Below are positions 8,701-13,379 of a stretch of 13,379 bases of DNA, piece after piece. Every line of letters starts with the position of its first letter. Within the stretch, counting starts at the first letter, position 1. Location of the stretch: NCBI GenBank assembly GCA_946549475.1, contig CAMNQO010000028.1, positions 1-13,379 of the forward strand. The letters are read 5' to 3'. The notes under the pieces are model-generated. The model worked only from the letters and a program-made list of their open reading frames with translations. It was not told the origin of the DNA and made no database searches. The DNA comes from an uncultured Bacteroidales bacterium. Its GTDB lineage: Bacteria > Bacteroidota > Bacteroidia > Bacteroidales > UBA932. The translations under genes and the position numbers were made by a program.

Positions 8701-8825
8701 TCGGTGATGATACCGCTGACCGTCACCGTCCCCTGGGCATGTACACCCAGACAAACAAGCAGGGAAAGGGCGGCCGCCCGCAGGCGTTTTCCCTTTCCGT
8801 TGCCAATCAAAAATCTTACACTCAT
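5718..8825 (-). CDS. SusC/RagA family TonB-linked outer-membrane transporter
   Basis: This 1035-aa protein is the full usual length for the family. It imports a ligand through a TonB-energised outer-membrane barrel, working as a pair with the SusD lid protein encoded directly downstream. Visible parts in order: signal peptide with likely cleavage after HA at residue 30; a carboxypeptidase-regulatory-like beta domain at about 32-105 (VSGIITDEGDVPMIGASVLV ... FIGYVTQ); the family signature EAVVIGYG at 114-121; a plug domain at about 122-240 with IRIRGTRS, PLIVVDG and AIYGSRGSNGVIIITTKKG; then the barrel, ending in QLRY with a terminal aromatic residue. An acidic loop DTNHDGTLSQED (854-865) fits the calcium-loop-like segment common near the C-terminus of this family. 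There is no STN (secretin/TonB short N-terminal) domain, so direct signalling to an anti-sigma factor is not expected. The mature chain has no cysteine. The start has no clear Shine-Dalgarno sequence. Ligand class cannot be read from the sequence. Confidence 0.98.
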   Translation of the reverse strand: MSVRFLIGNGKGKRLRAAALSLLVCLGVHAQGTVTVSGIITDEGDVPMIGASVLVSGTSNGVMAGIDGDYSITAPVGSTLEFQFIGYVTQSFKVTGGMTKLDVKLLPDAILVDEAVVIGYGSVKKEDLTGSVANVKMSDIKDVPVMSVDQAVQGRIAGADIMSTTGEPGATSTIRIRGTRSISASNEPLIVVDGVMDAVSDLGDINSADIESLTILKDASSTAIYGSRGSNGVIIITTKKGLEGSGKPSVTLKLDAGFAQLAGKLDLMDQSEFARYRNDYAYFSSTWPNVGATTALAAYPFPDPYSLGKGTDWIREITRTAPYQNYNLSLSGGNKKIKYFASLGYNDTQGIIRASGMRRISGRINLDYQIFKWLKIGYKGSYTHRNQDNNLAEVGGRNYWRAAMYLSPMLSADSDYNPLWGNGQKINTPRAMIDRNTYNTKRLSTNHTLYAEFTLAKDLKFKSQNSYYVYQRHIYRYYPSTLPAKTEGEGGEAYRGEYDETALSSENTINWLFEKNAHHVDLVGGFTAYKYQSNNFTLSGSGYMEDEVKWNNLNAVLDKETYNAASAVVNKTKLSVLARVNYNWKQRYYLTFTGRFDGASNFASSRKWAFFPSGALKWNVAKEPFMRNVRWIDDLSLRLSAGRTGNDAIGAYRSLAALSSTTTGYLFGGSQPVAFWQSRLASPELTWEKTDLYNIAADFSFLKGRINFTAEAYISTTTDLLLTVQTPTQTGYDSRFANLGKTTNKGLEFSLETHNIETKDFTWTTNLTLSRNVQMVDDIGTDDFVVAMSSAGNNPYMMMGYVKGYPLNAMWGFMYAGVWKNENELRRNAYTRTYASATQISNYTAALGQPRYYDTNHDGTLSQEDLVYLGNADPYLYGGFQNNFHIGNFNIGVYFTYSLGGKIYNYSELYMSGSYMTNQYRYMLGAWHPVRNPESNLPRAGAYDVDVPSDRIIHDASYIRLKNITLGYKFDLSKYSFFKDLTLSVSGDNLYLWKKYNGFDPDVSSGDEGDATVRRVDLGAYPKSRTIVFSIQLRY

Positions 8826-8837
8826 ACTGCTTTACGA

Positions 8838-11834
8838 TTATTTCAGGGACGGAACGGCTGCGGAAAGATCCCACACCGAAGTATTCCAGCCCAAGGAGGT
8901 CGCCGCTGCGGACAAAGTCGAAGCCGATGTCGACTTGCCGTGATAAGGATAGTTGCGCGAGCCGGAATAATTCACCGTCAGCGGAGCGGACGCGGAAGCA
9001 TTCTCCTGATCATACAACTGATTTTGCACGGCATCCGTATAATATTGGAAGTCGATGGAAGCCTTGCGCAGGCAGTCCGTCAGCGTATTGTAGCGCGAAG
9101 TGAAGCCGATGACGGCTCCGCCACTGCCGCTGCTGTCCCCGTCCGCGCTCTGTCCGCCTTCCTTGGTCGTCCGGATGGATGGCGACCAGCAGATGCACTT
9201 GCTGACCGTGATGCCCGGCGTGATGTTCGGATCCCAGGCGGCATTGGCCGCACGGCCCGCGAGGCCGCCTACGGCATAGTTGCCCGCTACGGACGCATTG
9301 CAGAAGGAAGTCCGGAGGCTTCCGCCCGCATAGAGGTCGCCCACGATGCCGCCGGTGGAAGTCTTGCCGCTGACAGAACCGCTCACCGCACAATCTTCGA
9401 TGCTGCCCTTGCATTTCTGGAAATAGCCCGCGATACCGCCGGAGTACTGCCCTCCCTTGAGCGTTCCGTTGTAGGCGCAACGGGAGATGGCGGCCGGGGT
9501 CGCGTCGGTCGCCTCACGCAACTGGGCGACGATGCCGCCCGTAGCGGTGCCCCCGGCGGAGGTGATGTCCATCGTACAGGCGCAATCGCTGACGGTGATC
9601 TGGCCGGCAAAACCATAGCCGAGGATGCCGCCGAGCATGGACACGGCGCTGTCGGTACCGGTCAAATTGCCGCTCACCTTGCAATCCGAGATGACGGCGC
9701 CGGACTGGGCCTGGCCGATGATACCGCCCGCATAGGACTGGGCGGAGATTTCCGCATCGACAGTACATCCTGACACCTGGACGCCCAGACCGTTCTGCGC
9801 GGAAATAGCCAGCACACCGCCGGCATAATTGCCCGAAGAGACGACCCGAAGTCCTTCCGAAGTACAGTTCCTGATGACATAGGCGCAGTTGGCTTCCGTA
9901 CCGCTGTCGGGGGCCATCACATAGCCCACATAACCGCCCACCCGTTCGGAGCCGGTCACCGTACCGTTGCTATGGCAGGCGTCCAGCGTCAGTTTGCAGC
10001 CCGAAGCCTGGGAGATGATGCCGCCGGAGTAGGGATAGGCGCTCTCGACCGTCCCGGAGAAAGTACAGCCTCGGATATAGCAGTTGCGTGCGGCGGAAGA
10101 AGTACTCTTGCCCTCGCTGTAGCCGATGATTCCGCCGCAGTAACCGGCCGACAGACAAGTCACCTTTCCGGTGAAGGTACAGTCGTCCAGCCCGCCGTTG
10201 TTGAAGCGGCCGATGATGCCGCCGGCGTGGCCGAGGGCGCTGCTGACCGTCGCCGATGATGTGTTGCCGGCAAAATTGGCGATGTTGACATTGACCGTGG
10301 CATAGCCCAGGATGCCGCCGGCATAGCGGCCGTTGGTCGTCGATACGGTACCGGACGACGAGCAGTTTTTGACGGTCACATCCGTTGCGGGGATGCGGCC
10401 GAGGATACCGCCGGTCGGCGTACGGGTGTCGGAAGATGACACGGCGGCCGCATTGGTCACGCTGCCGTCGAAGGAGCAGGAGACGATGGAGGAGCCTTTG
10501 CCGGCTTCACCGGCCAGACCGCCCGCCGCCTGCAGCGTCGAAGCGCTGCACAGGACCGTGCCGCCGTCCACGGAGACATTTTCCAGCGAAGCGGTATAAC
10601 TGCCGTCCGTCTTGCCGAGCCAGGCGGCCACGATGCCGACGGGAGAGGAGGTGTTGCCGCTGACCGAAGGAGAGACGAAGGTCACATCGTGTACCGAGCC
10701 GTTGAGCAGGCCGAAGAAACTGGCATTGTCCGTTCCGCTACAGGTAAAGCCCGTGATGCGCTTGCCGTTGCCGTCGAAATCGACCGGCTCATATCCGGCG
10801 CAGCAGGGCACCCAGCCCTCGGAGCCGGTCATGTCGATGTCGGAAACCATCTTGAACCAGGTCTTGCTGCCGCTCTTCACCAAGGTCTTCATCTTGCGCA
10901 GGTCGGTCCGGGTCGCCAACTGATAGGGATCCGACTGCGTACCGCTGCCCTGGATGTCGGTGGTCTTGCTCCATCCTGTGGCATCCACGGTCAGGGTGTT
11001 GACCAGGCTGCCCGGCACCGTGAGGGGACCGGGCGTAAGGGTACGCGACCACACGATGTCATCCTGGTCGGCCATCGCGAGTTTGAGGCTCGCCCCGGCG
11101 GGGATGTCGATGCCTTGCGTGGAAATGGCCAGGTTGACGACAAACACTTTCTCGTCGTCCGCCGAGACATCGATGCCGTCGAAGGTCATGCTCATCTGCG
11201 CGGTCTTGGGAGATGCGGCATTGGTCGTCGAGAAAACATCGGATGAAGCCTCCAATTGCAAGGAAGCGAGGGTCGTCATGCCGGAAGGCACCGCCAGGCG
11301 CAACTGCCAGATACCGCTCTGGCAGAAAGTGCCGCCGTGCGCCGCCGCCCAGTCGGACGAGAAGGTCACATCTTTATACGCAGACACGCCGGAGAGCATC
11401 GCGAAATATTCGATGTGCGCCGTGCTGCCGTTGCCGTACTGGGCCTGATGTTCATAATTCTTGCCCTCCAGGGCGGCCGCCGTCTTGTAGATGGCCGGAT
11501 GGATGAGGGTAAAGCGGCTGCCCGCGACGGCCTTGCCGGCGAAAGTGCCCGTTTCCGAGTACTTGGTATCGGTAATGGTGAAAGTCTCCGTACTTTCGCC
11601 GATGACACAGATGGCATCGCGCTTCTTCCACTTCAGAGCCATCATATCCGACAGGCTGGCTTTGGCGGGAAGGGGCGAAGACAAGGTCGCCCGAAGGGTG
11701 GTTTCGCTGCCGGGCGCCTCCCCTTCCTCTCCGCCGGCCTCGGCTTTCCGGCAGGAAAAGGAGAAGGTCAGGAGCGCCGTCAGGCATAACAGCGGAAACA
11801 AGTTCCGGATGGGGCGGGAGGAATTATCTTTCAT
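8838..11834 (-). CDS. GLUG-repeat lipoprotein with fimbrillin-like N-terminal region
   Basis: This is a complete 998-aa lipoprotein. The chosen ATG gives a signal peptide with a basic start, a hydrophobic core (NLFPLLCLTALLTF) and a lipobox ending in SFSC, with the lipidated residue at Cys28. The following residues include several acids (RKAEAGGEEGE), as in exported Bacteroidota lipoproteins. Residues about 45-280 resemble the fimbrillin/Mfa-like family, with 'W..RDAI.V', 'GTFAG' and 'FTLIHPA' in the expected order; this match is by eye and moderate. Residues about 300-365 hold a 'DPYQLAT..DL' and 'F.M.SDIDMTG' entry segment typical of GLUG proteins. About 16 GLUG repeats (cores such as AGGILGYA, AGGIIGRF, LGGILGYG, TGGIVGDL) follow to about residue 910, predicting a long beta-solenoid, most with one cysteine per turn. 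The C-terminal 119 residues are shared with the upstream paralogue. No Shine-Dalgarno sequence precedes the start. Likely a surface-exposed stalk or adhesin; the ligand is unknown. The stop codon lies 12 bases before susC. Confidence 0.93.
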   Translation of the reverse strand: MKDNSSRPIRNLFPLLCLTALLTFSFSCRKAEAGGEEGEAPGSETTLRATLSSPLPAKASLSDMMALKWKKRDAICVIGESTETFTITDTKYSETGTFAGKAVAGSRFTLIHPAIYKTAAALEGKNYEHQAQYGNGSTAHIEYFAMLSGVSAYKDVTFSSDWAAAHGGTFCQSGIWQLRLAVPSGMTTLASLQLEASSDVFSTTNAASPKTAQMSMTFDGIDVSADDEKVFVVNLAISTQGIDIPAGASLKLAMADQDDIVWSRTLTPGPLTVPGSLVNTLTVDATGWSKTTDIQGSGTQSDPYQLATRTDLRKMKTLVKSGSKTWFKMVSDIDMTGSEGWVPCCAGYEPVDFDGNGKRITGFTCSGTDNASFFGLLNGSVHDVTFVSPSVSGNTSSPVGIVAAWLGKTDGSYTASLENVSVDGGTVLCSASTLQAAGGLAGEAGKGSSIVSCSFDGSVTNAAAVSSSDTRTPTGGILGRIPATDVTVKNCSSSGTVSTTNGRYAGGILGYATVNVNIANFAGNTSSATVSSALGHAGGIIGRFNNGGLDDCTFTGKVTCLSAGYCGGIIGYSEGKSTSSAARNCYIRGCTFSGTVESAYPYSGGIISQASGCKLTLDACHSNGTVTGSERVGGYVGYVMAPDSGTEANCAYVIRNCTSEGLRVVSSGNYAGGVLAISAQNGLGVQVSGCTVDAEISAQSYAGGIIGQAQSGAVISDCKVSGNLTGTDSAVSMLGGILGYGFAGQITVSDCACTMDITSAGGTATGGIVAQLREATDATPAAISRCAYNGTLKGGQYSGGIAGYFQKCKGSIEDCAVSGSVSGKTSTGGIVGDLYAGGSLRTSFCNASVAGNYAVGGLAGRAANAAWDPNITPGITVSKCICWSPSIRTTKEGGQSADGDSSGSGGAVIGFTSRYNTLTDCLRKASIDFQYYTDAVQNQLYDQENASASAPLTVNYSGSRNYPYHGKSTSASTLSAAATSLGWNTSVWDLSAAVPSLK
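9105..10742 (-). repeat. GLUG repeat array, about 16 units, within the lipoprotein gene
   Basis: Degenerate in-frame repeats of roughly 90-105 bases encode the GLUG units of residues about 365-910. On the plus strand the recurring core reads as variants of atgccgccgg or ataccgccgg (GGI codons in reverse). Units are diverged in sequence, so this is an old array rather than a recent tandem expansion. Cores with departures from the consensus include SGGIISQA (603) and AGGVLAIS (671). Confidence 0.85.
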
Positions 11835-11887
11835 ATCGTCAGGTCGTTACAATTTATCAGTCGAAAAGCGGATGGGAGCGCCCGCGC

Positions 11888-13379
11888 TCAGCGGAGCACC
11901 GGAATGTCTGCGGAGAAGTCCCAGACGCCGGCGTTCCAGCCGATACGCTGCGCCACGGCGGAAAGCGTTTCTTCCGCAGAAGCGGCTTTGCCGTTGTAGG
12001 GATAGTCAAATTCATACCCCTGCGGGAAATTGGTCAGGGCGGCCGAAGCATTGGCATCCGCCTGGTCCTTGAGCGCATTGGCCGTCGGGTCCCACTCGGC
12101 ACCGCCATGCGTGGTGCTGTACCACAGGAAGTTCAGCCCCGACTTGCGCCAACTGTCGGACAGGGTGTTATAGACATTGGTAAAGCCGACGATGGCCCCG
12201 TCGCTATATCCCTTGACGGTGCTGCGCTTGTAGTTGTCCTGTGAAGTGATGAGGTCCGCCCAGCAGATGCAGCCGCTGACCGTATCGTTGTAGCCTCCGG
12301 CCGTCGTTGCGGCTGCCACCGTATTGGCGGCATTGTTGGCCCGGCCGACGATGCCGCCGGAAGCGAAATTGCCCTTGACCGTACCGCTGAAATAACAGTT
12401 GCGGACCGTTACATTCTTCTGGATGTCACCTGCGATACCGCCGGCATAGCCGCCGCCGGTCGAGTCGTAGGATGTACACTGAACCAGGCCGGATGCCCAG
12501 CAGTCTTCGATGGTGATGGAGTTGCCGCTCTGGTTGGAATTGTTGCTGTAGCCCAGGATACCGCCGCCTCTGGCGCAGGTCTTGATGTCGCCCGTACTGT
12601 AACAGCGGGAAATATTGACCGTCTTGGCGTTGCGGGCGTAAGCCAAAATGCCGGCCGCATACATGGAGGTCTTCGTCGTGGTATTGATGGCCCCGCTGAA
12701 GGAGCAGTCCGTGATGGTCACGACGGCACCGTCTCCGGTCTGACCGTAAATGCCCGCAGTCGAAGAACCTTGGGAAACAAAGGTCGCATCGCAGTGGCAG
12801 TCCGAGATGGTCGTCGTACCGGTGCTGCCGCCAATCACGCCGCCGATACAGGGATAAGCATAGGTATTGTTGGGTGTAATCGTACCACTGATATGGCAGC
12901 CGTTGATTGTACTCGTCTGCGTTCCATAACCCACGATGCCGGCAAGGGAAGAATGACCGGAAAGCGTCACATTCACGTCGCAGTCGGAAATCTCGCAGCC
13001 GCCAGCGGAATAGCCGAGAATGCCGGCCGTGCGCGAAACGCTCGTCGCCGTCGCCGTAACGGGCAGGGTGACCGAATAATGGGATATGACCGGAGCAACC
13101 GCCGTCCGTCCCACGACCCCGCCGACAAAGGAGACGGCGGTAAAGGCCGGGAAAGTCACGACCGATTTCTCATCCGCATCACCGGTGATGGTCAGGATGC
13201 CGTCCGAGTAACCGACGATACCGCCGATTTGGGAACTTTGGGAGATATCCAGGGAAGTAAAACTGGCTTCACAGTCCGTCAGCGTCGTGGCCGCAGCACA
13301 ATCCCCGACGATACCGCCGATGGTATTGAAGGCATTGGTGACGGAAATGGATCCGTTGAACGAAACCCCTTCGTAGGTT
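11888..13379 (-). CDS. GLUG-repeat surface protein, 5' end outside window (partial)
   Basis: The reading frame is open from the right window edge to a TGA stop, giving 496 visible residues with the N-terminus missing. A GTG at 13159 is not the true start, because 73 in-frame residues of the same repeat type precede it. About 12 GLUG-type repeats are visible, each with a core such as IGGIVGY, TAGILGY, LAGIVGYG, SGGIVGRA or GAIVGFT. They recur roughly every 30-35 residues, usually with a 'DC' or 'NC' strand between them. The pattern predicts a right-handed beta-solenoid. The repeats end near visible residue 400, and a non-repeat C-terminal region with CICW (370-373), YNTLSD, YPYNGK and GWNAGVWDFSADIPVLR closes the protein. 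That region matches the C-terminus of the next gene, so the two are paralogues. GLUG repeats are known from Bacteroidota and Firmicutes surface proteins and proteases; an adhesive or ligand-capture role here is inference. Any signal peptide would lie beyond the window. Confidence 0.9.
   Translation of the reverse strand, partial: TYEGVSFNGSISVTNAFNTIGGIVGDCAAATTLTDCEASFTSLDISQSSQIGGIVGYSDGILTITGDADEKSVVTFPAFTAVSFVGGVVGRTAVAPVISHYSVTLPVTATATSVSRTAGILGYSAGGCEISDCDVNVTLSGHSSLAGIVGYGTQTSTINGCHISGTITPNNTYAYPCIGGVIGGSTGTTTISDCHCDATFVSQGSSTAGIYGQTGDGAVVTITDCSFSGAINTTTKTSMYAAGILAYARNAKTVNISRCYSTGDIKTCARGGGILGYSNNSNQSGNSITIEDCWASGLVQCTSYDSTGGGYAGGIAGDIQKNVTVRNCYFSGTVKGNFASGGIVGRANNAANTVAAATTAGGYNDTVSGCICWADLITSQDNYKRSTVKGYSDGAIVGFTNVYNTLSDSWRKSGLNFLWYSTTHGGAEWDPTANALKDQADANASAALTNFPQGYEFDYPYNGKAASAEETLSAVAQRIGWNAGVWDFSADIPVLR
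12179..13321 (-). repeat. GLUG repeat array, about 12 visible units, in the partial gene
   Basis: Degenerate repeats of the same kind as in the neighbouring gene, covering visible residues about 20-400. The first visible units (IGGIVGD, IGGIVGY) are at the window edge, so the array probably continues beyond it. Confidence 0.8.

Noticed and set aside
8826..8837. Terminator or regulatory hairpin between the GLUG lipoprotein and susC-like genes
   Set aside because: The gap is only 12 bases and holds no inverted repeat or T-run, so read-through is expected.
5964..9773. A 1269-aa plus-strand open frame opposite the susC-like and GLUG genes
   Set aside because: It runs antisense across two well-supported genes and their boundary, has no recognisable domain or signal peptide, and is the expected by-product of GC-rich third positions leaving few stops on the opposite strand.
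11835..11887. Possible internal promoter in the 53-base gap between the two GLUG genes (TAAATTGT on the minus strand)
   Set aside because: It is one mismatch from the Bacteroidota -7 box TAnnTTTG, but I see no matching -33 TTTG box at the right spacing. The gap is AT-richer than its surroundings, which alone is weak evidence.
11888..13159. GTG at 13159 as the start of the partial GLUG gene
   Set aside because: The same frame continues upstream for 73 residues to the window edge, with two further GLUG units, and there is no signal peptide after the GTG.
9105..13321. CRISPR-like or satellite repeats suggested by the recurring gccgccgg cores
   Set aside because: The recurrence is in frame, degenerate, and encodes GLUG units; there are no identical repeats with unique spacers.

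Overview
The window looks like a Bacteroidota chromosome, most likely a gut-type Bacteroidales. The evidence is a SusC/SusD pair, several lipoproteins with cysteine lipoboxes, BACON and DUF5689 domains, GLUG repeats, and mostly absent Shine-Dalgarno sequences. The GC content is high for the order (by eye about 55-60%, with GC-rich third positions), so a high-GC lineage such as Alistipes-like Rikenellaceae is possible. The sequence alone does not fix the genus.

All six genes lie on the minus strand, so the locus reads from position 13379 down to 1. In transcription order they are: (1) a GLUG-repeat protein cut by the right window edge (13379-11888); (2) a 998-aa GLUG-repeat lipoprotein with a fimbrillin-like N-terminal region (11834-8838); (3) a 1035-aa SusC/RagA TonB-dependent outer-membrane transporter (8825-5718); (4) a 501-aa SusD/RagB lipoprotein (5704-4199); (5) a 777-aa BACON plus DUF5689 lipoprotein (4182-1849); (6) a second BACON plus DUF5689 lipoprotein cut by the left edge (1843-1). 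Intergenic gaps are 53, 12, 13, 16 and 5 bases, with no visible terminator, so genes 2-6, and probably 1, form one operon. There is no gene-free stretch over 300 bases. The large plus-strand ORFs are antisense shadows.

The likely mode of action is a surface nutrient-capture machine. SusC forms the TonB-driven barrel, SusD the lid that captures ligand, and the BACON-DUF5689 lipoproteins take the position usually held by surface ligand-binding proteins. The unusual part is the pair of long beta-solenoid GLUG proteins placed in front of susC, and the fact that both accessory families occur as tandem paralogues (GLUG-GLUG-SusC-SusD-DUF5689-DUF5689). No enzyme, sigma/anti-sigma pair or other regulator lies in the window, so the substrate is unknown. 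The flanks beyond both edges would be the most informative sequence to add.
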